Shown here piece after piece: positions 8,160 to 18,882 of a DNA stretch of 64,000 nucleotides. Below the pieces are notes generated by a model. It was not told the origin of the DNA and made no database searches. It worked only from the letters and a program-made list of their open reading frames with translations. The number at the start of each line of letters is the position of its first letter. The stretch's first letter is position 1. Where the stretch lies: NCBI RefSeq assembly GCF_001412105.1, contig NZ_LKST01000002.1:1-64000 (forward strand), in the 5' to 3' direction. Origin of the DNA: Corynebacterium oculi (GTDB lineage Bacteria > Actinomycetota > Actinomycetes > Mycobacteriales > Mycobacteriaceae). The position numbers were made by a program, and so were the translations under genes.

Positions 8160-9062
8160 TTATTTGCGCACATACGCCCTCAGCGTGATCTGCGCGGTCA
8201 GGGCGGCAAAGATCACGCCCACCAGCACCACGCCGGGCACCACCAGCCAAATATCGGAGCTGGTGATGGGCGCAATGAGTTGCGCCTCGTACAGCCCGGA
8301 GAGCGCCTTGTCCACCACAAAGGTCTTGCCCAGGAAGAGCCCCATCGTGGAGAACACTGCGCCGATGAGGGTGGCTGCCACGGCCTCCAGGATGAAGGGG
8401 GCCTGGGTGTACCAGCGCGAGGCGCCCACCATGCGCATGATCGCCATCTCATCGCGGCGGTTATAGGCGGCGATCTGCACCATGTTGGCGATGAGGAAGA
8501 TGGCGGCCACCGCCTGCACCGCGGCGAGCAGGAAGGTGGCGTTGCGCACGGAGTCGAGGTTGTCCGTGGCGCCGCGCAGATCGCCCACCTGGTCCACGAT
8601 CTCCGTTACCTGATCCATGCCCTCCACGGCCTCCAGCGGGGTGGTGTCCAGGGGATCGGTCAGGCGCACGTGCAGCGCGGCGGGCAGGGCGTCCTTGTCC
8701 GTGTCCTTGACCAGCTCGGGGTCGGTGTCCTGGAACACCTGCACGAAGCGTTCGTAGGATTGCTCGCGGGAGCGGAATTTTACGCTCTCCACGCCGTCCG
8801 CGCCGTCGAGGGCCGAGTAGACCTCCTGGCATTCCGCGGAGGTGCAGTTCTCGTCGCCGCTGGAGATGTCCTCGTCGAGTTGGATCATTACCTCCACGCG
8901 ATCGAGGTAGATCTTCTTGGTTTCCGCAGTCATGTTGGTGACCAGGAAGCCGGTGGCCAGCAGGGCGAGGGAAATCGCGGTGGTAATCACCAGCGCGATG
9001 GTCATGGTGATGTTGCGGGCGAGGCCCTTGCTGGCCTCGCGCAGCACGAATCCGGTGTTCAT
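8160..9062 (-). CDS. ftsX: Cell division protein FtsX
   Basis: Membrane half of the FtsEX complex, which couples ATP hydrolysis at the septum to activation of peptidoglycan hydrolases. The 300-residue product has one N-terminal membrane helix (ITMTIALVITTAISLALLA), a large extracellular domain (about residues 50-165) and three C-terminal helices. The fold and the RRDEMAIMRMVGASRWY motif, which links to FtsE, are typical. It follows ftsE after 25 bases and precedes smpB by 14, an arrangement conserved in Corynebacterium and Mycobacterium. Confidence 0.96.
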   Translation of the reverse strand: MNTGFVLREASKGLARNITMTIALVITTAISLALLATGFLVTNMTAETKKIYLDRVEVMIQLDEDISSGDENCTSAECQEVYSALDGADGVESVKFRSREQSYERFVQVFQDTDPELVKDTDKDALPAALHVRLTDPLDTTPLEAVEGMDQVTEIVDQVGDLRGATDNLDSVRNATFLLAAVQAVAAIFLIANMVQIAAYNRRDEMAIMRMVGASRWYTQAPFILEAVAATLIGAVFSTMGLFLGKTFVVDKALSGLYEAQLIAPITSSDIWLVVPGVVLVGVIFAALTAQITLRAYVRK

Positions 9063-9087
9063 CGTGGCTTAGCCTTTCTTATCGCGC

Positions 9088-9777
<690 letters not shown>

Positions 9778-9938
9778 GCTTGATGAGTGTAGCGAATCCC
9801 CAGGACATAAGAAACGCCTGTGAAAAAAGTTAATAACTGAGGCCTGGCGCCGCGCCTAACCCCCGCACCTGACCCCGCCATGCCGAACCCCCGCGCCCGG
9901 CCCCACGGCGCCGAAAAAGCGGCGTCGCCAAGCGGCCC

Positions 9939-11039
9939 CTAATCCCCCTGCTGCGCCATGCGCCACCGGATACCGGATTCCAGCAGCCCATCAATATCGC
10001 CGTCGAGCACCTTGGCCGGGTCGCCCACTTCGTAGCCGGTGCGCAGATCCTTCACCATCTGGTACGGGTGCAGCACGTAGGAACGCATCTGGTTACCCCA
10101 GGAGGCGTTGCCACCGGCGCCCAAGGCGTCGAGTTCCGCCCGTTCCTCCTGCCTCTTGCGCTCCAGGAGCTTGGCCTGAAGCACGCGCATGGCCGAGGCG
10201 CGGTTTTGAATCTGGGACTTCTCGTTCTGGCAGGTCACCACGATGCCGGTGGGAATGTGGGTGAGGCGCACCGCGGAATCCGTGGTGTTGACCGACTGCC
10301 CGCCGGGGCCGGAGGAGCGGTACACGTCCACGCGCACGTCCGCCTCGGGAATATCAATGTGATCGGTCTGCTCCACCACGGGAAGCACCTCCACCTCCGC
10401 GAATGAGGTCTGGCGGCGGCCCTGATTGTCAAAGGGACTGATCCGCACCAGGCGGTGCGCCCCCTGCTCCACGGAAAGCTGGCCGTACATATAGTCCCCG
10501 TGCACCACGAAGGTGGCGGACTTGATACCCGCCTCCTCCGCGTAGGAGATGTCATACACGTCCACGGAGTGTGCGTTCTTTTCCGCCCACCGGATATACA
10601 TGCGCATGAGCATTTCCGCCCAATCCGCCGCGTCTACTCCGCCGGCGCCGGAGCGGATATTAATCACGGCCTCGCGGGCATCGTATTCCCCGGAAAGCAT
10701 CGTCTTGACCTCAAGGGATTCGATGCCCTCGCGCAGTTCGGCGCGCTCCTGATCCGCCAGGGCTAGGCCGTCTTCTTCCTCCTCGGCTAGTTCGTACATC
10801 ACCGGCAGATCGTCGAGGCGTCCGCGGAGGTCATTGAGTCTGCGCAGTTGCGCCTGCACGTTGGAGAGTTCCGTGGTCACCGTCTGGGCGTGCTCGGGAT
10901 CGTCCCACAGCGAGGGGTCCGCAGCCTGGGCCTCTAACTCGCGCACGCGCGTCGCCATGGCCTCGGGGTCCATCACCCGCTCGATGGTGGTGAGCGTGGC
11001 ATCAAGGTCCTGAAGGTCTGACGTAATCTCCGGTCGCAT
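9939..11039 (-). CDS. prfB: Peptide chain release factor 2
   Basis: Terminates translation at UGA and UAA. The stop-codon-reading tripeptide SPF lies at residues 201-203 and the catalytic GGQ loop at 246-248 ([18 protein letters not shown]). The 366-residue protein is open throughout, so the programmed +1 frameshift that regulates prfB in many bacteria is absent, as in other high-GC Gram-positive genomes. The start [10 protein letters not shown] is the usual one for the group. The gene is divergent, at some distance, from the inositol-phosphatase/hisN pair. Confidence 0.96.
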   Translation of the reverse strand: MRPEITSDLQDLDATLTTIERVMDPEAMATRVRELEAQAADPSLWDDPEHAQTVTTELSNVQAQLRRLNDLRGRLDDLPVMYELAEEEEDGLALADQERAELREGIESLEVKTMLSGEYDAREAVINIRSGAGGVDAADWAEMLMRMYIRWAEKNAHSVDVYDISYAEEAGIKSATFVVHGDYMYGQLSVEQGAHRLVRISPFDNQGRRQTSFAEVEVLPVVEQTDHIDIPEADVRVDVYRSSGPGGQSVNTTDSAVRLTHIPTGIVVTCQNEKSQIQNRASAMRVLQAKLLERKRQEERAELDALGAGGNASWGNQMRSYVLHPYQMVKDLRTGYEVGDPAKVLDGDIDGLLESGIRWRMAQQGD

Positions 11040-11160
11040 GGTTGCTTATTCTACCGGCTGCGCCCCGCTCTCCCCGCAGGGTGGTACGCGGCGCATATCC
11101 CCCGCTGGCACCACGGTGGCGCTTATCGACGCCCCCTTGCCCGGCCTCATGCCCAGCCCG

Positions 11161-11700
11161 CTAGTCCCGGCCGGGCCGCGGGGCCGCCCGCCCCACCCGG
11201 CGCGCCTGCCTCCAACGCCTCCCCACGGTCACCGCGGCGCTCACCACCAGCAGGCCCACGCTGGCCCCGGCCTCCACAAACATCAGTCCCGCGAGCCACA
11301 GGCCGGTATCGTCCTGGGGTGCCCACAAGAAGGCAAAGCCCACGCATAGCCCCAGCGCCGTGCCCATCGCCGCAACCAGGGGGCCGCTGAGCAGCCAGCG
11401 AGCCCAGCAGCCCAGGGCCACCGCCCCCGCCACCACGCAGATCGCGGAGGCCACCACCTGCCAGTGCGGATACTGGTTGCGCATGGGCCCGCCGCCCCAG
11501 CTGTACCACAGAGCGATCCAGGCCACCCCGCTCACCAGGCCCAGCCCGAAGAGCACCGGAGCGCCCGGCCCGGCGCCGCTATCCCATCTCTTTGGTTCCC
11601 GGCGCTCCGCCTTGCGGTACGCGCGCAGCACCAACACTCCCACCAGGGGCGGGGCGCCCAGTATGAGCACCGCGCCCAGAACGGCAGCAATAATTTCCAT
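11161..11700 (-). CDS. Predicted membrane protein
   Basis: A protein of about 179 residues with at least five hydrophobic segments: MEIIAAVLGAVLILGAPPL, VLFGLGLVSGVAWIALW, VVASAICVVAGAVALG, LVAAMGTALGLCVGFAFL and LAGLMFVEAGASVGLLVV. It ends in an arginine-rich tail. I do not recognise a family. The start is uncertain: ATG 11700 puts the first helix at the N-terminus, while an in-frame TTG at 11736 would add 12 residues. It stands alone between prfB and the divergent inositol-phosphatase gene. Confidence 0.65.
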   Translation of the reverse strand: MEIIAAVLGAVLILGAPPLVGVLVLRAYRKAERREPKRWDSGAGPGAPVLFGLGLVSGVAWIALWYSWGGGPMRNQYPHWQVVASAICVVAGAVALGCWARWLLSGPLVAAMGTALGLCVGFAFLWAPQDDTGLWLAGLMFVEAGASVGLLVVSAAVTVGRRWRQARRVGRAAPRPGRD

Positions 11701-11793
11701 GCACTCCATGCTTATGTACAGCATGTGCCGCGTCAAGGACTCGCGCGGCCCGCCCTGCGCTGCTCACCTGGCCGTTGAGGCACAATAGACCCC

Positions 11794-12711
11794 ATGACTG
11801 ACCCCACAGGCCCCACGGAACCCACGGACCCCGCAGCATCCACAGCATCCGCAGCACACGCGCTCTCGGAGGAGCGCCTCGAAGAAATGGTGGCCGCCCT
11901 GGCCAAGACCTTTGCTGTGGCGCACGCCGAGGACCCCGACGATCGCCTAGCCACCGCCCTCGTGTTCAACGCGGGCCGCCTGGCCTGGCGGATGCGGGAG
12001 GGCGGGGTCAAGACCGATTACAAGACCTCCCGCACGGACGTGGTCACGGACGCCGACCGCGCCGCCGAGCGCTTCATCACCGCCGCGCTCGCCCTGCTGC
12101 GCCCCGAGGACGGCCTGCTCGGGGAGGAGGGCACCGAGCGACCCGGCCGCAGCGGCCGCACCTGGGTGATTGACCCGGTAGACGGCACCTATAACTTTGC
12201 CTCCGGCTCGGATTACTGGTGCTCGGCGCTCGCCCTGGTGGAGGGAAGCCCCCAGGCCCCCGAACGCCTACTCTTAGGGGCGGTTCACCGCCCGGCGATG
12301 GGTTATACCTGGTGCGGCGGCCCGGATCTTCCCACCACGCGGGGTCAGAAGGCGGTTGCCCGCCTCTCCCCTGCTCCCCTCGACGAGGTCAGCCTGGCCA
12401 CCTACCTGCACCCCACGTGGATGGCCCGGCCCGAGGTGCACGCCGCCTGGGCCGCCGTGGCCCGGCGGGCCGCCACGCTGCGCATGTTAGGCGCGGGATC
12501 GGTGGATCTGGCCGGCGTGGCCGAGGGCACCCTGGGCGCGTGGACGCAGCACAGCGTCCCGGCCTGGGATTGGTTGCCCGGCAAGGCCCTGGTGGAGGGC
12601 GCGGGAGGACGCACCCGCGAGGTCACCTCGGGCGGGGTGACCTGGTGCATTGCCGGGAACCCCACCGCCGTGGAGAACATCGCAGAACTATTGAAGGAAG
12701 CCCATGAGTGA
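11794..12711 (+). CDS. Inositol monophosphatase family protein
   Basis: A magnesium-dependent, lithium-sensitive-type phosphatase of 305 residues. Metal-binding motifs are clear: DADRAAE near 86-92, LGEEGTE near 109-115, and [12 protein letters not shown] near 124-135; the late [15 protein letters not shown] motif completes the site. In relatives the protein may make inositol for mycothiol and phosphatidylinositol lipids, or act on another sugar phosphate. The first 25 residues are low-complexity (repeated TDP/TEP/STAS), and a later start is possible. It overlaps hisN by eight bases, so the two are co-translated. Confidence 0.9.
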   Translation: MTDPTGPTEPTDPAASTASAAHALSEERLEEMVAALAKTFAVAHAEDPDDRLATALVFNAGRLAWRMREGGVKTDYKTSRTDVVTDADRAAERFITAALALLRPEDGLLGEEGTERPGRSGRTWVIDPVDGTYNFASGSDYWCSALALVEGSPQAPERLLLGAVHRPAMGYTWCGGPDLPTTRGQKAVARLSPAPLDEVSLATYLHPTWMARPEVHAAWAAVARRAATLRMLGAGSVDLAGVAEGTLGAWTQHSVPAWDWLPGKALVEGAGGRTREVTSGGVTWCIAGNPTAVENIAELLKEAHE

Positions 12712-13480
12712 TCTTGCCCTAGCCTTGAGGCTGGCCGACGCCGCCGATGCCATCACCCTGGCGCGCTTCGAGGCCAGCGATTTATCCGTGAGCGCCAAAC
12801 CGGACATGACCCCGGTGAGCGACGCCGACCTCGCCTGCGAGCGGGAACTGCGCGCCCTCCTGGCGGCCGAGTGCCCCGGGGACGCGGTATTGGGCGAGGA
12901 GTTCGGCGGCTCTCCCCGCTTCCACGGGCGGCAGTGGGTGATCGACCCCATCGACGGCACCAAGAATTACGTGCGCGGCGTGCCCGTGTGGGCCACGCTC
13001 ATCAGCCTGCTTATCGACGGCCGCCCCGTCCTCGGCGTGGTCTCCGCCCCGGCGCTGGCGCGGCGCTGGTACGCCGCCACGGGAAGCGGCGCGTGGCGCA
13101 CGTTCGGCGGTGGCGATCCCACGCGGCTCCACGCCTCACGGGTGAGTTCGCTTAGCGATGCTTCGCTCTCCTTTTCCTCCCTCGCCGGGTGGGCGGAGCG
13201 CGGGTTGCGCGATTCCTTCCTCTCCCTGACGGAAAAGACCTGGCGGCTGCGCGGATACGGGGACTTCTTCTCCTACTGCCTGGTGGCCGAGGGGGCCGTG
13301 GACATCGCCGCCGAGCCGGAGGTGTCCCTGTGGGATCTGGCGGCGCTGTCCTGCCTGGTCACGGAGGCAGGGGGGAGATTCACCTCGCTCTCCGGGCAGG
13401 AGGGCCCGCACGGGGGTGACGCCGTGGCCACCAACGGCCTGCTCCACGAGGAGGTGCTGGCGGCCTTAAACGTGGGGTGA
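12704..13480 (+). CDS. hisN: Histidinol-phosphatase, HisN type
   Basis: Removes phosphate from L-histidinol phosphate in histidine synthesis; actinobacteria use this inositol-phosphatase-like enzyme. The 258-residue product has LGEEFGG near 63-69, [15 protein letters not shown] near 78-92 and [17 protein letters not shown] near the C-terminus. The short spacing and the [16 protein letters not shown] stretch are typical of HisN. Its position beside the related phosphatase and near prfB-ftsEX matches Corynebacterium. Its last 15 bases overlap the end of the oppositely read SGNH hydrolase gene. Confidence 0.92.
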   Translation: MSDLALALRLADAADAITLARFEASDLSVSAKPDMTPVSDADLACERELRALLAAECPGDAVLGEEFGGSPRFHGRQWVIDPIDGTKNYVRGVPVWATLISLLIDGRPVLGVVSAPALARRWYAATGSGAWRTFGGGDPTRLHASRVSSLSDASLSFSSLAGWAERGLRDSFLSLTEKTWRLRGYGDFFSYCLVAEGAVDIAAEPEVSLWDLAALSCLVTEAGGRFTSLSGQEGPHGGDAVATNGLLHEEVLAALNVG

Positions 13481-14329
13481 AATCTGATCCGCCATGAACC
13501 TCGACCCCACCACCGTGGGATGAAACACGATGTTCCACTGGGGGCTGGTGAAGTCCACGATCCCCGCCACCATGCGCTCAGAGTCCTTGGGCGCGCAGGT
13601 GCCGTTATCCCGGGTGGCGTCGCGCAGGTTCACAAAGCGGAGCCCGTTTTCTGCCGCCGCCTGCGCCTGGCGCGCGGAGTTCTCATCCTCCACCTGGCCC
13701 AGCAGCGGAATGTGCAGCCCCTCGGGCAGCAGGCCGGGGTTATCCGGGTGGATATTGACCGCGCAAAACGAGGGCCCCGTGGACACCGAGGGCATCCCGG
13801 AGAGCACGATCTTCGCCTGCGGGGCGGTGGCGCGAATCCGCTCGGTGGCGGCGCGGATGTCATCGAGGAAGGCCTGGCGGTGACTGGGGGCGTCGAGGGG
13901 ATTGGTGCCGTCCTTGACGCCAAAGGGGCCAAAGTTATTCATGCCGATCGCCATGACCACCGCCCGGGTGCCGGGGTGGAGATCCCCGGTGACGATCGCT
14001 CGGTCGAGGCGGCCCAGCATGGTGCGGGAGGTCTGGGCCGTGCAGGACCAGTCTGCCACCGGGGCACCCACCCGCTGCCCCACCAGGCGTGGCCAGTTAT
14101 CCGGGGCCTGGAGGCAGCCCTCCTGATTGGGATAGTCCTCCGGCACCAGGCCCGGAACCACGCCGCCGAAGTTCTTATACAGCGCGGAGGGGTTGGCGGT
14201 GAAGGAATCACCCAGCGTCACGATGTTGCCCGCCGGGGCGGCGTGGGCGGCGGGGATCCCGGCGGAGGAGGCCACGGCACAGGTCAGGGCCGCCAGGCCT
14301 CGGATCAGAGAGGAACGTAGCTTGTGCAC
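13466..14329 (-). CDS. Secreted SGNH/GDSL hydrolase
   Basis: Probable exported esterase or lipase of 287 residues. A signal peptide with cleavage near AAHAAPAG (about residue 31) precedes block [11 protein letters not shown], which carries the catalytic serine; AIGMNNFG is block III, and the late [10 protein letters not shown] supplies the histidine near the end. The four cysteines in the exported part suggest disulfides. Corynebacterial relatives are secreted and of uncertain substrate. It converges on hisN with a 15-base overlap. Confidence 0.88.
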   Translation of the reverse strand: MHKLRSSLIRGLAALTCAVASSAGIPAAHAAPAGNIVTLGDSFTANPSALYKNFGGVVPGLVPEDYPNQEGCLQAPDNWPRLVGQRVGAPVADWSCTAQTSRTMLGRLDRAIVTGDLHPGTRAVVMAIGMNNFGPFGVKDGTNPLDAPSHRQAFLDDIRAATERIRATAPQAKIVLSGMPSVSTGPSFCAVNIHPDNPGLLPEGLHIPLLGQVEDENSARQAQAAAENGLRFVNLRDATRDNGTCAPKDSERMVAGIVDFTSPQWNIVFHPTVVGSRFMADQISPHV

Positions 14330-14455
14330 CCGCCCAATCCTAGTACATCATTTTGCCACTCCAGCCCCATCAGCCCCAGCAGTGTTGCCCGCGCTGGGCG
14401 CTTCCCCGTAGACTTCGCCTCATAATCCGCTGCTTTCTTCCGTAAAGGACGCGCC

Positions 14456-14671
14456 ATGAGGTTCTCTTCCCGCATCGGCACCGCAGGCCTCGCCGCCATG
14501 CTTGCCCTCGGCACGGCGACGATCCCCGCCCACGCCGCGCCGGGGGACGTCGTCAAGCAGGCCGCCGAACACCGCACGGAGAAAACGGCCAAGGCCTCCC
14601 CCGCCAGCGACGTCCTCACCTTCATCGAGCGCCTGGTCCCCCTCACGTCCCGCGCGGTGACGTTCTTCTAA
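14456..14671 (+). CDS. Small secreted protein
   Basis: A 71-residue peptide with a clear signal sequence (MRFSSRIGTAGLAAMLALG, then IPAHAAPGD as probable cleavage site). The mature part is about 43 residues, basic and then hydrophobic at the end (FIERLVPLTSRAVTFF). ATG 14456 follows AAAGGACG, a good ribosome site. I do not recognise a family. It lies in the gap between the SGNH hydrolase and the phosphate transporter, on the opposite strand to the former. Confidence 0.7.
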   Translation: MRFSSRIGTAGLAAMLALGTATIPAHAAPGDVVKQAAEHRTEKTAKASPASDVLTFIERLVPLTSRAVTFF

Positions 14672-14820
14672 TCACCCCACCGCCCCGCTGTTCACTCCGC
14701 GTTCACCTTGGGCCGTTATAAGTATGTTCCTGGCTCGACTTTTTGGTGGCGTACCCGCGCCGGCAAGCACCCGAGCCGCAACCATCTCCGTACCTTCGTT
14801 TCTAGTTGAGGACCCTCTCC

Positions 14821-16431
14821 ATGTCTGATGCGGCGACTACCACCGGGGCGCTGAACGAAAGAACTCAGCAGGCCACCAGCGACAAATGGTGGCACCTTTC
14901 CTTCGGCCTCCTCCTTGCACTCACCTTTGGCACCTTCGTGATGTGGGCGATTGGGGAAGTAAACCAATCCATGCACTATGGGGTGCTCATCCTCACCATC
15001 ATCTTCGGCTTCTTCATGGCCTTTAACATCGGCGGTAACGATGTGGCCAACTCCTTCGGCACCTCCGTGGGTGCCGGAACGCTCACCATGAAGCAGGCCC
15101 TCATGATCGCCGCCGTCTTTGAGGTGGGCGGCGCTATCCTCGCCGGCGGTGATGTGACCGAAACCGTGCGCTCCGGGATCGTCGATCTCGATACCTCCAT
15201 GGAGCCCATGACCTTCGTGTACATCATGATGTCCTCCCTATTGGGCGCGGCGCTGTGGCTCCTGGTGGCCACCCGCATGGGCTGGCCGGTGTCCACCACG
15301 CACTCCATCATCGGCGGCATCGTGGGCGCGGCCCTGTGCGTGGGCTTCCGCGATCACAGCGGCGGCTGGGAAATGGTGCAGTGGGATCAGATCGGGCAGA
15401 TCGTGATCTCCTGGTTCCTCTCCCCCGTGCTCGGCGGCGTGGCGGCCTACCTGCTCTTCGGCGCCATCAAGCGCGGCATCCTGGTGTACAACGAGGAGGC
15501 CGACCGCAAACTCCGCGCCATCAAGCAGGAGCGCTTTGAGCTAAAGAACCGCCACAAGGAATCCTTCGAGCGGCTCAATGAGATTCAGCAGATCTCCTAC
15601 ACCAACGCCATGGCGCGCGACGCCGTGACCACCCAGCGCGGCGATTACAGCCGCGACGACCTGGAATCCGATTACTACCGCGAACTCTATGACATCGAGG
15701 CCAAGGCCGATGACGTGGAGGCTCACCGCGCCCTGGAGCGCTGGGTTCCGCTGCTGGCGGCCTTTGGCGCCATCATCATCAGCGCCATGATGCTCTTCAA
15801 GGGCCTCAAGAACCTCCACCTGGGCATTGATAACGTGGGCAACTTCCTCATCATGGGCATGGTGGGGGCCTCCGTGTGGATGGCCGTATTCATCTTCGCG
15901 CGCACCCTCAAGCGCCACGACCTCGACCGCTCCACCTTCCTGCTCTTCTCCTGGTTGCAGGTGTTCACCGCCGCGGCCTTCGCCTTCTCCCACGGCTCCA
16001 ACGACATCGCCAACGCCGTGGGCCCCTTCGCCGCCGTGCTCGACGTGCTCAAGAACGGCGACATCAACGCCAAGGCCGAGGTTCCCGGCCCGCTGCTGCT
16101 GGCCTGCGGCATTGCCCTGGTGTGCGGCCTCTGGTTCATCGGCCGCACCGTGATCGTCACCGTGGGCACCGGCCTGACCAAGATGCACCCGGCCTCCGGG
16201 TTCTCCGCGGAACTCGCCGCCGCCGCCGTGGTGATGGGCGCCTCCCTGCTGGGGCTGCCCGTCTCCTCCACCCACATCCTCATCGGCGCGGTGCTCGGCG
16301 TGGGCATGGTCAACCGCGCCGCCAACTGGAAGCTCATGCGGCCCATCGCCCTGGCCTGGGTCATCACCGTGCCCGCCGCCGCCGGCGTGGGGGCCATCGG
16401 CGTGGTGATCTTGCAGGCGATCTTCGGGTAG
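14821..16431 (+). CDS. pit: Low-affinity inorganic phosphate transporter (PiT family)
   Basis: A membrane symporter of 536 residues. The paired PiT signatures are present: [20 protein letters not shown] near the N-terminus and [15 protein letters not shown] in the second half, each with a following GLPVSSTH or WPVSTTHSI motif. A hydrophilic loop of about 100 residues lies between the two halves. I start at ATG 14821 (MSDAATT) behind GAGGA; an upstream ATG at 14806 lacks a site. It is probably a single gene, converging on the SDR gene across a G/C hairpin. Confidence 0.94.
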   Translation: MSDAATTTGALNERTQQATSDKWWHLSFGLLLALTFGTFVMWAIGEVNQSMHYGVLILTIIFGFFMAFNIGGNDVANSFGTSVGAGTLTMKQALMIAAVFEVGGAILAGGDVTETVRSGIVDLDTSMEPMTFVYIMMSSLLGAALWLLVATRMGWPVSTTHSIIGGIVGAALCVGFRDHSGGWEMVQWDQIGQIVISWFLSPVLGGVAAYLLFGAIKRGILVYNEEADRKLRAIKQERFELKNRHKESFERLNEIQQISYTNAMARDAVTTQRGDYSRDDLESDYYRELYDIEAKADDVEAHRALERWVPLLAAFGAIIISAMMLFKGLKNLHLGIDNVGNFLIMGMVGASVWMAVFIFARTLKRHDLDRSTFLLFSWLQVFTAAAFAFSHGSNDIANAVGPFAAVLDVLKNGDINAKAEVPGPLLLACGIALVCGLWFIGRTVIVTVGTGLTKMHPASGFSAELAAAAVVMGASLLGLPVSSTHILIGAVLGVGMVNRAANWKLMRPIALAWVITVPAAAGVGAIGVVILQAIFG

Positions 16432-16444
16432 CCCCCGAAGGACA

Positions 16445-16470
16445 CCCCCGAAAGGCCGGTGCGCCGGGGG
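16445..16470. terminator. Possible terminator between convergent genes
   Basis: CCCCCG and CGGGGG pair across a 14-base loop in the 40 bases between the phosphate transporter and the oppositely read dehydrogenase gene. There is no T-run on either side, so this is only a candidate bidirectional terminator. Confidence 0.4.
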
Positions 16471-16471
16471 A

Positions 16472-17242
16472 TTACCCGGCCACCAGCATATTCACCAGGC
16501 GCACCACCGGCTGCGGGACGATGCGCCGCAGGTAGCGGAACACCAGATCGGTGGTGGACACCGAATAGAAGCGCCGCTGCCGCTCCAGAATGTTCCGGGG
16601 ATGCACCGCCTTCCACACCGCCTCGGCCACCTGCTCCGGGGTGATCCGCACCCCCAGGCGCTTGGTGGAGGCCGCCTCCACGTCCGCAAGCTTGGTCTTG
16701 ACCCACAGCGGCATCAGACACACCACGCGAATACCGTCGCGCCGCCACTCCAAATCCAGGGCCTCGCTCAACCCCGTGACGTAGAACTTAGAAGCGGAAT
16801 ACGGGATGATGTGCGGCTGGCCGTAGATAGCGGAGGCCGAACCCATGTTCACCAGGTGCGAGCCCTTGGTGCCCTTGAGATAGCGGTGCGCGGCGCGAGC
16901 GCCCAGAACCGCACCGGTGCAGTTCACGTTATTCTGCGCGGCGATCACCTCGGGGGACTGATCCACGATGTCACCATCGCCGATGATGCCCGCGTTGTTG
17001 TCCAGCACGTCGAGCCTGCCCCCAGTGTGAGAGGCAAAGTCCGCCAGGGCCTCCTCCCACTGCTGGGCATCCGTGACGTCCAACGGCCCGGTGACGATCC
17101 CCGGGTATTCCTCGTTGAGCGCGGCAAGCGCGCGCTCGTCGCGGTCGTACACGCCCACGATCCACCCCTCGCGATGGAAGCGCAAGGCTACCTGGCACCC
17201 GATGCCGGAGGCACCCCCTGAAATAAAAATGCTTTTCCTCAT
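16472..17242 (-). CDS. Short-chain dehydrogenase/reductase
   Basis: A classical SDR of 256 residues from ATG 17242. The cofactor loop GGASGIG is near residues 7-13, NNAG near 85, the catalytic serine in MGSASAIYG and the YSASK tyrosine-lysine pair follow. The C-terminal tail (IVPQPVVRLVNMLVAG) is hydrophobic. The family covers many alcohol substrates, and the specific one cannot be told. An extension to 17293 exists, but it starts before the ribosome site and lacks family likeness. It is divergent from the aldehyde dehydrogenase gene, 49 bases away, so a joint pathway is possible. Confidence 0.88.
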   Translation of the reverse strand: MRKSIFISGGASGIGCQVALRFHREGWIVGVYDRDERALAALNEEYPGIVTGPLDVTDAQQWEEALADFASHTGGRLDVLDNNAGIIGDGDIVDQSPEVIAAQNNVNCTGAVLGARAAHRYLKGTKGSHLVNMGSASAIYGQPHIIPYSASKFYVTGLSEALDLEWRRDGIRVVCLMPLWVKTKLADVEAASTKRLGVRITPEQVAEAVWKAVHPRNILERQRRFYSVSTTDLVFRYLRRIVPQPVVRLVNMLVAG

Positions 17243-17291
17243 AGAGGAGCACCTTAAAAAAGATCCATCACACCATGTACGATTTTGCGAC

Positions 17292-18875
17292 ATGAAACAT
17301 ATATTGCGCTTCGATCAACCCCTGCCCGACGACCTCGCCCACCGGCTCCGCGCCCTGACCGTCAGCGCCCGCCTGGGCACCATGCCCGAGCGCCCGCGCC
17401 TCACCGTGGAAAACCCCTTCACCGGCACCGAGCTAGGCTGGGTTCCCACCTCCACCGAGGAGGACGTGGAGGCCGCCTTCACTCGGGCACGCGCCGCGCA
17501 GCGCCTCTGGGCACGCACCCCCGTCAAGGAGCGCAGCGTGATCCTGCGTCGATTCCATGACCTCGTCCTCAGCAACCGCGAGCTCCTTTTGGACATCGCC
17601 CAGGTGGAAACCGGCAAAAACCGAGCCTCCGCCCTCGACGAGGTACTCGACATCGCCATCAACGCCCGGCATTACGCCACCACGGCCCCCAAGCTCCTCT
17701 CCCCGCGACGCAAGAACGGCGCCCTCCCCCTCTTCACCAAGACCTACACCTATCACCGCCCCAAGGGAGTGGTGGGGCAGATCAGCCCGTGGAACTATCC
17801 CCTCACCCTGGGCATCTCCGACGCCATCGCCGCACTCATGGCGGGCAACGCGGTGGTGGCCAAACCCGACTCCGCCACCCCCTTCTCCCTGCTGATCTGC
17901 GCCCGCCTACTCCACCAGGCGGGACTGCCGGAGGACGTCCTCCAGGTGGTCACCGGCTCTGGGCGAGTGGTGGGCACCGCGATCGCGCAGCGCTGCGATT
18001 ACCTCATGTTCACCGGCTCCACCGCCACCGGCAAGATCCTCGGGGAGATCTGCGGGCGGAGGCTCATCGGCTACTCCGCCGAACTCGGCGGGAAGAACCC
18101 CATGATCGTGGCGCGCGACGCGAATATCCACAAAACCTTAGACTCCGCCGTCCTGGGCTGCCTGGCCAACTCCGGCCAACTATGCGTCTCCATCGAACGC
18201 ATCTACGTGGAGGACGCCATCTACGAGGAGTTCACCGAGGCCTTCACGCGGCGCGTGGCGGACATCAAGCTCGGAGCGGGATTCGACTGGGCCATCGAGA
18301 TGGGCTCGCTCGCCTCCCAGCAGCAGCTCGATACCGTGCGTTCCTACGTGGAGGACGCCCGCAGCCCGGGTGCCACCGTGCTCACCGGCGGGCGCGCCCG
18401 CCCCGACCTGGGCCCCTACTTCTACGAACCCACCGTGCTTGCCGACGTCCCCCATGAGGCCCGACTGCGCCGCGAGGAGGTCTTTGGGCCGGTCATCTAC
18501 ATCGAGCGAGTCCGCACCGTGGACGAGGCCATCGCCCTGTGCAACGACACCAACTACGGCCTCAACTCCAGCGTCTTTGCCGCCCCCAACACCGCCTGGG
18601 CCGCCCCCCCCCCGATCGAGGCCGGGTCCGTCAACATCAACGATGGTTTCTCCGCCAGCTGGGGGTCCTACGACTCCCCCATCGGCGGCATGAAGGAATC
18701 CGGCATGGCCCACCGGCACGGCGACGAGGGCCTTACCAAATACACGGACGCCCAGACCATCGCGGAGCAAAGGATCATGGCCCTCCAAGGCCCCCGCCGC
18801 CTCCCCCGGAAGGTCTACGCCGCCATCATGAGCGCCCTGCTGCGGGCCGGGAAGATCACCAGGCTCCTGCAATAG
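17292..18875 (+). CDS. Succinate-semialdehyde dehydrogenase-like aldehyde dehydrogenase
   Basis: An NAD(P)-dependent aldehyde dehydrogenase of 527 residues, most like the actinobacterial GabD2 branch (note the C-terminal RRLPRKVYAAIMSALLRAG). Motifs: QISPWNYPLTLGISDAIAA (cofactor), FTGSTATGK, ELGGKNPMI (catalytic glutamate) and NSGQLCVS (catalytic cysteine). One odd spot: near 18604-18613 a run of ten C encodes PPP where relatives usually have basic residues before IEAGSVN. The frame stays open through it, but the local sequence is suspect. The start MKHILRF at 17292 is chosen because the family begins about here. It ends seven bases before the convergent GH5 gene. Confidence 0.87.
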   Translation: MKHILRFDQPLPDDLAHRLRALTVSARLGTMPERPRLTVENPFTGTELGWVPTSTEEDVEAAFTRARAAQRLWARTPVKERSVILRRFHDLVLSNRELLLDIAQVETGKNRASALDEVLDIAINARHYATTAPKLLSPRRKNGALPLFTKTYTYHRPKGVVGQISPWNYPLTLGISDAIAALMAGNAVVAKPDSATPFSLLICARLLHQAGLPEDVLQVVTGSGRVVGTAIAQRCDYLMFTGSTATGKILGEICGRRLIGYSAELGGKNPMIVARDANIHKTLDSAVLGCLANSGQLCVSIERIYVEDAIYEEFTEAFTRRVADIKLGAGFDWAIEMGSLASQQQLDTVRSYVEDARSPGATVLTGGRARPDLGPYFYEPTVLADVPHEARLRREEVFGPVIYIERVRTVDEAIALCNDTNYGLNSSVFAAPNTAWAAPPPIEAGSVNINDGFSASWGSYDSPIGGMKESGMAHRHGDEGLTKYTDAQTIAEQRIMALQGPRRLPRKVYAAIMSALLRAGKITRLLQ

Positions 18876-18882
18876 GCCACGC

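Noticed and set aside
9939..11039. Programmed +1 frameshift in prfB
   Set aside because: The gene is one open frame of normal length with SPF and GGQ in place.
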